Positions 1-11,330 of a stretch of 64,000 bases of DNA are shown here, in pieces. The position numbers and the translations under genes were made by a program. A model generated the notes under the pieces. The model saw only the letters and a list, made by a program, of their open reading frames with translations. It did not search any database and was not told the origin of the DNA. Position 1 is the first letter of the stretch, and every line of letters starts with the position of its first letter. Origin of the DNA: Leuctra nigra (taxonomy: Eukaryota > Arthropoda > Insecta > Plecoptera > Leuctridae); the NCBI GenBank assembly GCA_934045905.1, contig OW203773.1:18897246-18961245 (forward strand), given 5' to 3'.

Positions 1-499
1 CAGCTGTTTATACTGACTTATGAGGCAGACGAATTATATTTGTGTTATTTGATTCAATGCCATGCATTGAGTTAGTATCTTGACTTTAATATCTTGTCTT
101 GTCTTGATAGATGAACTAATTGCAATTGAACCCTCGTATTTATCATATTAATATATTAATAAACATCAAACATGTTTCGACGTACATTGTTTATCTGGAT
201 TAATCAAGTGAGTTCGTTCGATTTTTAATAAAGTTAATTAAATTTCTTTACTTACAACATATGACTTGATACAATATGAGAGTGTTGATGCATTTTATAG
301 CAGTATCTGCTGTCTTGTGCAGTGAAAATATGAATTACAAGTTCGTCTGCACTTTGTATGCAGCTTTTAATACATTCATTCTAATAGCAGTGGGTTCATG
401 CTGCTTATAATAATGTCATATACCTTACTTCGTTTGAGTCCTCTCACCGGTTGTTTTTCATTCTTGGAAAACCTCTAAAGATGGGAAAAGACGTTCCAT

Positions 500-740
500 T
501 CATCATTTAGCTGTGACGTGCTATACCGTACCAAACTACACCATGCTGTACTATACAATCTCACCCTACCATGCTATAGCATACCATACCATATCATGCC
601 GTACTTTACAATGCTATGATACAAATCTATATCATTCCTCACTTTAACATGTTTTCCTACCATGAATTATACCATACAATACCATGCTTTACCTTACAAC
701 ATTATACTATTCTGTGATATACTATATTATACTCCACGGA
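500..740. repeat. degenerate low-complexity tract
   Basis: The stretch is built of imperfect short units resembling ctatacyatg and accatacc (for example accatgctgtactatac and ccataccatatcatg). It has no open frame and no termini, so I read it as decayed simple-sequence DNA. The 500 bases before it show nothing recognisable. Confidence 0.5.
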
Positions 741-750
741 TGTATTAAGG

Positions 751-1563
751 TCTAGTGGAGCGGTCGCTCCACCCAGCCAAGTCGTACCGTACACTCACAC
801 TCACTCAACATACCGTAAATGCCTAATAAACTGAGAAGCAGACCAACCACTTTTACTGTAAGCAATAACATGGCATTTTCGGCCTACTGGATCTCAAAAT
901 TGGAAAATCTCACATTGTTGCAAAATATCTTAATTTCGAGCTATGGCCCACCCCACACCATGTACCAAATTTGTGAACAACAGGAACCGGAAGTGATGCC
1001 ATAATAATTCGAGAACGGCTGGACCGATTGAAACGAAACTTTCGCTATACTTTATAGCATATTATTTAAAGCATATATATAGTAACAAGCACAATTTTTC
1101 TTAGCAACCAAATCACAAAGGCGTATTTTTTTAAGGGAATTATAGTCTTTGGTGCCACAATATAATGTTACAAGTTGTAAGAATAAACTGAAAAAAGAAG
1201 TGATATCCCCATGAAAAAACACTCCGTGTAAAAATACCAGCCAAGTCTCTTCAACTAAAAAAAATTGAAGAAATCTAAAAATTCAGCACTGAAAAGTAGT
1301 GATAACAAAAAATTGGCCAAGTCAAAATTTTTCAAAAAATACTTGGCGCATCGTTTTTTTAGTGCATTATAGATATATTATAAGTATAGATAAGTATATT
1401 TGATTAACGGCCAACTTCTATACTGCGCAAAGTATTTTTTGAAAAATTTTGACTTGGCTAATTTTTTGTTATCACTACTTTTCAGTGTTGAATTTTTAGA
1501 TTTCTTCAATTTTTTTTAGTTGAAGAGACTTGGCTGGTATTTTTACACGGAGTGTTTTTTATG
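751..1563. mobile_element. dispersed repeat family X, copy 1 (compact)
   Basis: The copy begins with tctag followed by a perfect 8-bp-stem hairpin, gtggagcg-gt-cgctccac, and shares its following sequence with a copy at 8295: the segment ggcattttcggcctactgg, then cttaatttcgagctatggcc, one accggaagtga motif and the phrase aacggctggaccgattg. It ends in an inverted repeat (about 1205-1349 and 1425-1563) whose outer tips read cactccgtgtaaaaa and tttttacacggagtg. There is no transposase. Read on the minus strand, the hairpin is followed directly by CTAG, as at Helitron 3' ends, but the next base is A rather than T. The class is therefore unresolved, while the family relationship is clear. Confidence 0.7.
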
Positions 1564-2325
1564 GGGACCCCTTAAAATATTAATGTAATTTATTATAATG
1601 TATTTTTATGGTTAGGTACACTAGACCCCAAAAATCCACATTTTATAAGGAAAGGTCAAAATTTTTAAAAATAATTGTACTCCTATGTACAGAATAGAAA
1701 TAAGAATTTTAATTTTTTTTATTTCCTCATATCCATTGTTGAAAAATTTTAACAATGGAAAAATAACCCAATTTTTTAAAAATCTTAACAATTACATGGA
1801 TAAAGATAGATTGGTCAAATATGTATTTAATTGTTTATAATGAAGTAGGTAACTTAGGGTATGAACCTCTAGAAACAATCTGGGACTATTAGTTTTTATA
1901 CAACAATTAACTAAGTTTAATTTTAATTTTTTTTAATTAAAACTTATGATACAATATTATTTTAGAAATTATCCAACAATGCAATAACAGTGATGGTGGT
2001 TCATACCCTGTGTTAAAAAATTGCAATTTTTATAAAGAAGAGAGTATCTAAATCGCTCAACTAGAAGTATTTATTTTCTTTTTTTAAAGTTGCAATTATT
2101 TCCAAGATTGATGTTCTGAGAAATTAGCAGTTAAACTTTTCCCAAGAACCACAAAATAGTGGACGCCTTCCTCACTAAATAATTATTTTAAAAAAATCTA
2201 GTAGAGTTGTAACAATTTTGTTTATAGGAATGGTTAACCTAATATTTATACATAATTTAACATAGCATTTTTTTAATTTTTTTTTTATTTTTTTTTATAA
2301 AATTTAATGTATGATAGAACCTTAA
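1564..2325. other. AT-rich intergenic stretch
   Basis: Long A and T runs with no open frame, termini or RNA gene that I can support. Confidence 0.4.
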
Positions 2326-2682
2326 GTTCTTCTTCCATGGTTGCTGATTATCGCCGCAACGCGATTCCGCGCCGCCATCTTGGCCTCTCAGCCAATCAGT
2401 GCTCGAATCGCAGCGCCGCGTGACGGCACGCGAACCGCAGCTGAATGTTGAGCCAACTTCAATACTTGCGATTCCGCGACGCGGCGGTGGTTTCGCCGCA
2501 TGCGCTGTAAACGACTACCGGTAGGGGCGCTCTGGCGCTGTTCGTAATTGCTTAATATTCCGCTAGGTTCGTCTCAAAATATCGCGCCGCAACGGCAAAT
2601 CATAGAAGACAATGGGTGCGAAATCGTCCCGCAAAATCGCATCGCGGCGAAAAAACCGTGACCATCGAAGAAGCACTTTATA
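2326..2682. mobile_element. GC-rich non-autonomous element with inverted ends
   Basis: A CG-rich island in AT-rich surroundings. Its left end (gttcttcttccatggttgc, then cgccgcaacgcgatt) is matched in inverted orientation by its right end (aaatcgcatcgcggcg, then accatcgaagaagcac), giving imperfect inverted repeats of about 45 bp. I found no convincing target duplication, so the superfamily is unknown. Dense CpG suggests either a young insertion or a methylation-poor genome. Confidence 0.55.
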
Positions 2683-2986
2683 AAGATTTCTAATTTGTTG
2701 GTAGATCAGTCCGGGTCGACCCGGTCCTATGCTCTTTCCCAAATGCGCGGACCCCGGGCCTGGTCCACGCACTTTGATCGAATAGATCCCGTCCTAATTT
2801 TATACCAGCCTACCTACCATTGCCACTTACTTTATCTCTATGTTATATGGAATCAAATCCATATTTCAAAGAATTGACATCATATCTTATTTATTAAAAA
2901 CTTAACTCTTGCCAGTAGTCTGAGTCTGCAGTTTGTTATTATGAATAACTGGATATGGTGAATGAAGTTGAAATCAGTTCAATAGA

Positions 2987-3470
2987 CAGTGTTGTGACTT
3001 ATCTAGATAAAATTATCAAGATAATTATTTTTTATCTATTATCTTATCTAGATAATTAAATAATTGGTTATCTTTATCTTTATCTAGATAAAAATATTGT
3101 TATCTATTGGCAATTATCTAGATAAAAAAATATTTAAAATGCATTGTGTGTATGAACATGCACGAACCTCAAATGTCAGATAATAGAAAAAGATCATCTC
3201 CGTTTAGTCGCATTAGTTGGCTTGTTTTGACGGTCCCATTTTTTAAAAACTTGAGTTCCGAAATTAGGATTCGAAAATAATTACGGAGCCGTGTATTTGG
3301 TAAAAAATTATCTATTATCTATTACAATTATCTAGATAATTATTTTTTATCTTTATCTATTCTCTAGATGATTTCTTGGAAATTTATCTATTGTGTTATC
3401 TAGATAAATTTTTGGCAGGTTATCTTTATCTTTATCTAGATAAAAATAAAATTATGTAATCACAACACTG
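2987..3470. mobile_element. hAT-type MITE rich in TATCTAGATA palindromes
   Basis: The 484-bp element starts cagtgttgtga and ends tcacaacactg, an 11-bp perfect terminal inverted repeat. It is flanked by an exact 8-bp duplication, tcaataga (2979-2986 and 3471-3478). Eight-base duplications and CAG-type ends are hAT hallmarks. The interior has no coding capacity and consists of repeated TTATCTAGATAA-like palindromes clustered near both ends, as expected of subterminal transposase-binding repeats. Confidence 0.88.
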
Positions 3471-3478
3471 TCAATAGA

Positions 3479-5030
3479 TTATTTGACCTGCGAGGTATTT
3501 TGTCTTCATGGGCTGGTATACAATAGACCGGTAGTTTACAAATACAGTTCTGAATACTTACAAATTATAAAATAAAATATTGGCGTTAGTTTTAATTTTT
3601 TTTTCCTGTTTAATTTTACAAAGTTTGTGTGTGTCATGATTTGGATCTCTTCATTGATAGGGTCTTAAATCCCCTCAAACGACTGACTTTGCATAAAATT
3701 ATTACATCGAATTGTTTATTAGTAAATTAAAACACGCATTGGATTTGTAGGTGGAAATAAATTCCCAATGTGAAGCGACGCTCTCAACAACACTGTTCTT
3801 TTATTACCTATGTTTTTCAGCGGTTGGGTTAAGGAAATTTCCAAAGGCTTAACTGTTCATGTACAAATAATGTACGTGTTTGTCCAGATTGATTTTTTTA
3901 TTAAAATTTAAGCATTCACATAATGTATAAATCTCCTGCTGGTCTCATTATTTAACATACAATTATACATAAATAAAATTGAATAGGTCCACATAAGGAT
4001 GATACATTTAGATTTTTCAGTTCCTAAGATTTATGTAATATTTTTCATCTACACTTACTTAAGTTAAAGATGGTTTAATTGATCATTCTGCTCTGTGGGG
4101 ATTCTGTTCTAAAACAATATAATTTTATCCGAAGTGAAAATGATACTTATTGACTGGTTGGTGACTTAAATAATTTAAATATGTATTCCAATACAAAATA
4201 AAAATGATAGAGAGCTTCATAACTACTTACTTCAAGTAATGTTATTATTCATTCTTTAGAATGCTGACTCTTTCAACTGCAGTGGTATTGTTAATATGTA
4301 CACTAGTAACTTAACCCATTATTTATATAATACAGTTTGTTAAATTTGTCCGCTAACATTATTGATATTATTGATAATTAAATTATTAATATTTATGGCA
4401 CATTAATAGAAAATAGTATAAGTTATGATATGTTGGTTACCTCATAAAACTAACGTACTATTTTCTATATTTGAACAATAATTGAATATGCAGACATCAT
4501 AATAAAAATTTAGGTATATACAAATTGATGGTGTTTTGGTCAACTTCACTTCATACTTGTTTATATAAACTTCCGCATGAGAACTTTTGCGGGAAATCTT
4601 TATCTAGGTAGGGTTGTCTTTACTTAATTTTTAGTTTATTACATTTTACAACATTTCATGCTCAATCTGTCTAGTGGATAAATGATTGAATTCTATTATG
4701 TTCTTGCGCGCCAGTGAATTGATTTGTAATATATGGGTAATCTGGAGGCTTTAATATGTGAAATGACATTTAATATTGAAACGGAGACAATGTTAAGAAA
4801 TGGTGGATCGCTTCATGAAAAGTGGTCATATGTTGAGGCCTTGTACTATTTTCATATTGTCTCAATGGAATTGACCATTTGACCAACGGCAGTTACTGTC
4901 AAACTTCAATTTGTTCGAAATGTTCTTTCCATATGTTATGGAAAGCTAGCGTGTGATCTTACTCTTGCTTGCCGTAGCCATTGTGTTGGCACTTCTGAAA
5001 TATTGACACTGTGTTTAGGGAATAACTGTT
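3479..5030. other. stretch without recognised features
   Basis: No exon, RNA gene or element termini are visible on either strand; all open frames are short. Confidence 0.4.
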
Positions 5031-6925
5031 AGTAGTGGAGTCAAGATGTCCTATAATGGCAAATTAGTGCGTTTGTGATACCTTTCGTGAAAATTGGTAC
5101 CCTTACTAATTCGAGTATGAGGAATCCAAAAATCAATGGCACCAACCTGAGAAATTAACACTTTCTGCGTAATTAGCATAATTAGCATAATTAATAAACA
5201 TAGATAAAAAAAAATATATAATTTTATAATATGGTCTTTATGAGTATCCATCGAAAGCTCGTCATGTCTACAATCCATATAAATCATAAAAAGTTAAATT
5301 TTTTCATTCACATAATAATTAACCACGTAATTAATTATTTCATAAAAATCGCCATTCAACAAAAAGCTTAAAATGACCCTCTCAGATTTTGATAAAACTT
5401 GGTAGCATTTGTCACAAGCCCAAAGTAAAACATACGTATTTTTTGGTTTGTCCATTTATTGAGTACTTTTGGATTACCAGGCCCTCAAATAATCAAAATT
5501 TTGGTTTCCATTCCTTCACTTGAACTGTTCTGACTTTTACGCCGTTCAAGTCAGAAGATTCGTCTTTTTTAAATTTGGTTAAACTAATTATTGGGTACTT
5601 ATTATAGTATGGTCATTTAAGGGGGAAAAAGTCAAAATTTTTGCTTCCAAAATGCCTATTCACAAAAAACGTATTTTGTGTTGTCATATGTTTGTTGTAC
5701 ACTCGACAATTCATAAAACGGTATTTGAAAGAAATTGATTATCTGAAAAAAATGTGATGGCATCATCTGATAAAGTCTGTACTTACTTGTCATCTACCTC
5801 TAGCAGGTGAGCTCTGATTTCATTGATAATTACAAGGATAGATTATCAATGAACCTGACCAGCAGCCAATCCGTTTCGTTCAAATACCGTTTTATGAATT
5901 GTCGAGTGTACATTCATCCCCCTTACTCCTTTCTTTCATAAACTAATATTTCTCTCCATATATGCGCTCCGTGCAAACCGTGCGCCGTGGACCCACATGG
6001 AGCTGGGGGGGGGGGGGGGGGTCACCATTTTGTTTCTCTCGATCATAATTTCTAGGATACAAATAATTGATATTTGGTCACCCTACAAATAACCCTGAAT
6101 ATTGGGAAATTCGTCCTCTCCCCCCTTAAGAAATGAGTCTGAATTTATCATTGCCCCCCCCCCCCCCCCTTCCTTAACACAGAAAAGTGTTTTGACATTA
6201 AGTACCCATTGGCCATTGATTTAATAACAAAATTCCCTTCTTGTGTACATTTAACCCATATTTCATCATAATGCATTGAAAATTAGAAGAAATACGTTTT
6301 TGTGAATAGGCATTTTGGAAGCCAAAATTTTGACTTTTTCCCCCTATGACCATACCCAATAATAAGTACCCAATAATTATTTTAACCAAATTTAAAAAAT
6401 ACGAATCTTCTGACTTGAACGGCGTAAAAGTCAGAACAGTTCAAGTGAAGGAATGGAAACGAAAATTTCGATTATTAGAGGGCCTGGAAATCCAAAAGTA
6501 CTCAATAAATGGACAAACCAAAAAATAAGTATGTTTTACTTTGGACTTGTGACTAATGCTACCAAGTTTTATCAAAATCTGAGAGGGTCATTTTAAGCTT
6601 TTTGTTGAATGGCGATTTTTATAAAATAATTAATTATACGGTTAATTATTATGTAAATGAAAAAAATTAACTTTTTATGATTTATGTGGATTGTAGACAT
6701 GACGAGCTTTCGATGGATACTCATAAATACCATATTATAAAATTATATATATATTTTTATCTATGTTTATTAATTATGTTAATTATGCTAATTACGCAAA
6801 AAGTATTAATTTCTCAGGTTGATGCCATTGATTTTTGGATTCCACATACTCGAATTAGTAAGGGTACCAATTTTCACGAAAGGTATAACAAATGCACTAA
6901 TTTTAGACATCTTTACTCCACTATA
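5031..6925. mobile_element. large foldback element with about 640-bp inverted arms
   Basis: Left arm 5031-5685 and right arm about 6290-6925 are near-identical inverted copies. Both carry the same mirror-image open stretch (a 78-codon minus frame ending at 5051 and a plus frame starting at 6677 share most residues), which is a symmetry effect rather than a gene. The tips read tagtggagt and actccacta with a possible TA duplication. Between the arms a second inverted pair (5699-5735 with 5876-5912) and homopolymer runs of G (about 6005) and C (about 6155) sit in a 600-bp centre. No transposase is encoded; the class is unresolved. Confidence 0.72.
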
Positions 6926-6961
6926 GTATTAGTGGTTCACTGTGCTATTGTTGATCTAGAG

Positions 6962-7448
6962 GAGTGGTCGGTCGGCAACCTCTTTTGGTGAAGGAGCACA
7001 TTTCCCAAAAGTTTATAAATTAGATAATAACGGGAGCCGCAGTTGAGGCATCAAACACCGAAAATAATAAATTGAATAACTAGTTTATTTTCAAATTTTG
7101 ACGAAGAATAGTTTTTATGAATTAGTTTATGAATTATAATTAGTTGACGACCCTCAGGGCGTTTGTTTTTAAAATGTTAACAATTTATAGGTAAATGTGG
7201 GACTTTAAAATTAACCAAATGAAACAAATTACTTTCCAATTGTTGCCCCGCATGGCTCTTATTTAGAATTTCCAAAATTTTAAAGTGATTCTGGAACTAA
7301 AGTGAACAAACGGAATCGAATAACTTTCTAATTGTTGCCCCGCAGGGCGTTTTTTTAATAATTTTGAAATTTTTCGATTCCAAATCTTTATTTAAATTAT
7401 AATGAGCCATTCAAGAACCACCAAGGAGCCGCACGTTGCCGACCCCTG
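6962..7448. mobile_element. hAT-type MITE
   Basis: The right end, read inward, is caggggtcggcaac, the classic hAT terminal sequence; the left end is gagtggtcggtcggcaac, a diverged match with a 4-base insertion. Flanking 8-mers atctagag (6954-6961) and ttctagag (7449-7456) match at 7 of 8 positions. The 487-bp interior is non-coding and contains a repeated phrase attgttgccccgca. It abuts the foldback element on its left. Confidence 0.8.
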
Positions 7449-7456
7449 TTCTAGAG

Positions 7457-8294
7457 TAATCTTTAATATACCCACGAAACTCTGTTCTTACAACAATTGA
7501 TCGATCATCCTCCATAAGTTAAAACTAACCTTTCATCTGTGTCAACGTAATAGCTGCGACACAATGCAAGAATATTACAACTTTGTTTGCATGTGTTGAT
7601 GTGGAATAAATTAAATTCTTGTAAATGTGAATGTAGTATAATAGATGATTTGAACTTCTTCTAATTCATATTAGTTAGTTTCTTTTTATAAATACCAGGT
7701 TTCCTTAAAGTACACGGAAAATTGTATACGTGTCAGGATTTATAAATTATACAAAAACTGGATGTGTAGCCTAGGAAAGTGTTTTTCACACTTGCATTTG
7801 TAATTATAAATAAAACTTTTATATTGTCGTCCGCTGTAGATACAGTTTAGTTCTCCGTCTTCAAAGGCCGGTGATTCTAAGACCTGCCGTTTTCTTTCCT
7901 GTCTGAAAATAGAAAATAAAATATTAGTTAATCAGTTGTTCAAAATCAATTACTCTATGTTCTATATTATTAATTTCTATTAGCACTCTCATTCCGAGTT
8001 GACCTTATTATTTTGGAAAGAAAATGATTATAGTGATACAGTTTCTGGTGTGGTTGTTGCGTTTCGGTTGTTGTCAACCCAATTGACACATTGTCTTAAT
8101 GTGTGTATTGAAAAAAAATTACAGCAAAGTAGACGTGCCCGCTAATCATTTGAGAAACATGATCTATAATGTCGATATAATTTTCTACTGGTGTTGATCA
8201 GTTTAATTCCCGAATGAGTGGAATTTTAAATATTTAATTAAATATTTTACTATATTTTGTCTTTTTGATTATTATCTTAGGTTTAACCTTTTAA
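7457..8294. other. stretch without recognised features
   Basis: AT-rich sequence with no supported exon, RNA gene or repeat boundary. Confidence 0.4.
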
Positions 8295-9252
8295 TCTAGT
8301 GGAGCGGTCGCTCCACGCCAGCCAAGTCGTACGGCGCGCGCACACTCTCATATAAAGGCTGGAGCAAACCCACTTTTACTAAGCATCAAAGTGGCATTTT
8401 CGGCCTACTGGATCTTAAAATTGAGAAATCTCACATTGTTGCGAAATATCTTAATTTCGAGCTATGGCCCACCCTACAACATATACTAAATTTGGGAACA
8501 ATAGGTTACGCCCTTTGCGCGCTAGAGGGCCGTGAAAACTGTGTTTTAGGGCGGTTTTCATAATAATAATCTTAGTAGTAGTAGGCTGGAGCTCAAATCC
8601 GGTAAACAGGCCACAGCCTAAGCGGCTGAACCGATTGATCTCACATTTTTACCACGTGTGCACTTTTGGCGTCTGATTTAACCTTGTCCCCATGAATTTT
8701 TTGTGCCGCCATTTTGAAACCGGAAGTGACGTCATATCTCGTCAACGGTTAGACCGATCGGAACGAAATTTGCGCCAATCGTTTCAGACGGTCATCTATA
8801 TGGATTATCAATATCAAAAGACTGAACATTATTTTAAATAAACCGGAAATGACGTCATGAAATTTAATATACATCGATTTGCATTTCAGCAACAACTGTT
8901 GATCCGATTGTCTTGATATTTATGTAACGTTTGTACTTTTGATATTTCATTTGACTTGTTATAAAACCAACCGGAAGCCGCCATTTTGAAACCGGAAGTG
9001 ACATCATGTCTCAAAAACGGCTAAACAGATTAGAACAAAACCAGCGCTAAACGATTTAGACGGTCAACTTTATGTAATCAGTAATATTTGATGATTCAAA
9101 TATCGAAACCGGAAATGACGTCACACATTTTATGACCTATACCGGAAATGACGTCATAAATATGCTAAATGACGCTAAATTCACCACTTTATACTTTAAA
9201 ATAGATATAAGTAAACGTACTTTGTAAATAATTATAAATTCAAGGTTGCAGT

Positions 9253-9800
9253 GTTCTCGGCGGCCATTTTTAAAACCGGAAGTGACGTCATATATCGTAA
9301 ACGGTTGTACCGATTGCAACCTAAGTTTGGAAATGTGTTGGACTAATAATTATGAATTCAAGACGACATTATTTTCGGCCGCCATTGTTAAAACCGGAAG
9401 TGACGTCAAATATCGAAAATGGCTGTACCGATTGCAACCAAATTTTGGAAATGTGTTGTACTAATAATTATGAATTCAAGACGACATTATTTTCGGCCGC
9501 CATTGTTAAAACCGGAAGTGACGTCATATATCGAAAATGGCTGTACCGATTGCAACCAAATTTTGGAAATGTGTTGTACTAATAATTATGAATTCAAGAC
9601 GACATTATTTTCGGCCGCCATTGTTAAAACCGGAAGTGACGTTATATATCAAAAACGGCTGTACCGATTGCAACCAAATTTTGGAAATGTGTAGGAGTAA
9701 TAATTATGAATTCAAGACGACATTATTTTCGGCCGCCATTGCTAAAACCGGAAGTGACGTCATATATCGAAAACGGCTGGACCGATTGTAACGAAACTTA
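9253..9800 (+). repeat. 118-bp satellite carrying an ETS+CRE-like motif
   Basis: About five copies of a 118-bp unit, with the motif accggaagtgacgtca at 9276, 9394, 9512, 9630 and 9748 (exact spacing 118; the 9630 copy reads gacgtta). More diverged forms of the same motif lie upstream near 8708, 8840, 8993, 9108 and 9142, so the whole 8.7-9.8 kb tract is a motif-rich expansion. Overlapping open frames in the array (MAVPIATKFWKC repeats) are by-products of the tandem structure, not genes. Confidence 0.9.
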
Positions 9801-10686
9801 AAGCTATTCTTCTTGGATAATTATTTTAATCTTATATACCAAACGCAACTTTTCTAAGTATCCAAATCGGCATAGGCGTATTTTTTTAAAGAAATAAGTT
9901 CTTGCACGGACACAAGCTGTGCTACAAGCTGTATGAATAAACTAACAAAAGAAGTGATATCCCAGAAAAAAACACTCCGTGTAAAAAAGGCAGCCAAGTC
10001 TCTTTACTTTAAAAAAATTCAACACCGAAAAGGAGTGATATCAAAAAAGGAGCCAAGTCAATGACATTTCCAAATATTTAATCGTATCTTTGAAATAAAA
10101 GTATAAACACCGAGAAATACTTTACAAAAGGACTTGGCGCATCGTTTTTTTAAAGGCATTTTTCTATTCATAAGCATGTGCCATTTATATACAACCGTCA
10201 TTTTGAATGTTTAGAATAATAGGGAAACATCTTTCAATTAGGTACATATTATACATACCTTCTGAAAAATATTTTCTATATGAATATATACGCTATGAAA
10301 CTTGTTGTCTATGCTTTCTATAAATATACACAATAGTAATCTTCGTAATATTGTTTCGTGGTGAATATAATTAAGTCTCATGCGTTATACCTTCTCATCA
10401 TGTAACAATTTCTATTAATACACATTTTATAAAAATACATTTCACAAAGAAGACAGTCATATTGAATTTCTATTAAAAAATTTAACTTTATACACTTGAC
10501 ACTTCAAAAATATATAATTGTGTTCCATTAGTTAGTAATTATTTGACAACGTTTCATGATTTCCTTCAGTCAAGATCAAATTATGAAAAGATACCAGTCT
10601 AATATCGCCATATTAACAGTACTGCAAGAATATGTATGAGCCCACTTCCAATTGATATGAAGGGATGTGTGTTGTGAAAAATATCC

Positions 10687-10758
10687 GACCGAACCGGGGC
10701 ACGAACTTGGGACCTCTCACTTGCCGGGCGAGAGCTCTACCAACTGAGCTACCCGATC
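10687..10758 (-). pseudogene. tRNA-like sequence (SINE head or tRNA pseudogene)
   Basis: The minus strand has a 7-bp acceptor stem (gatcggg with ttcggtc, wobbles allowed), a D arm gctc-agttggta-gagc with a good A box, and a 5-bp anticodon stem enclosing loop ccggcaa (anticodon position GGC). The T stem has two mismatches and base 33 is C instead of T, so a working tRNA is unlikely. It lies in the spacer between the two arms of repeat copy 2. Confidence 0.5.
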
Positions 10759-11330
10759 GGACGGGCGGACATTAGACACAACACACTGATGAGGATCCTG
10801 ACTCCTGACTCCATGGAAGTTTTCCAAAGAAACCTACATTCTCACCACTTCCAATTGTTATGTAATTCTTTCACCCTTATATTACTTATATATTACAGCA
10901 TAAAATCATGCTTCTATCGCCATTGACAAAACTATAAAATAGTCATTACTAAAAGTAGCTTGATTCATAGATTCTGGCTCTAATAGAAAGAGGAAAATGT
11001 ACCTACTTGTAAATTTCTTTCCACTTTTAGGATAGAATGATGTCTTTAAAAAAACGATGCGCCAAGTCCTTTTGTAAAGTATTTCTCGGTGTTTATACTT
11101 TTATTTCAAAGATACGATTAAATATTTGGAAATGTCATTGACTTGGCTCCTTTTTTGATATCACTCCTTTTCGGTGTTGAATTTTTTTAAAGTAAAGAGA
11201 CTTGGCTGCCTTTTTTACACGGAGTGTTTTTTTCTGGGATAGATATTACACGAACATGACAGTCTCCGCAATACTTCACTTAAAATGTAAAAATATTTGT
11301 ACTAATATCATTATCGGTAAGATTGAAATT

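Larger units (their letters stand above)
8295..11243. mobile_element. dispersed repeat family X, copy 2 (expanded)
   Basis: This copy starts with the same tctag plus gtggagcg/cgctccac hairpin as the copy at 751 and follows the same order of shared blocks. It is enlarged by a tandem array (about 9253-9800) and by long arms: 9957-10162 and 11041-11243 form an almost perfect inverted repeat (outer tips tatcccag and ctgggata) around an 880-bp centre. A TATA-like tcatataaagg follows the hairpin and recurs in the third copy at 54287. It has no coding capacity. The copy lies immediately 3' of pacifastin exon 4. Confidence 0.7.

Noticed and set aside
5051..6991. Two similar open frames (MIYMDCRHDELSMDTH... 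and MIYVDCRHDELSMDTH...) as a gene pair
   Set aside because: They are the mirrored arms of one foldback element, with no domain and no conservation beyond the DNA identity of the arms.
9246..9791. Chain of overlapping open frames with repeated MAVPIATKFWKC-type proteins
   Set aside because: They follow exactly the 118-bp satellite unit and shift frame from copy to copy (118 is not a multiple of three).
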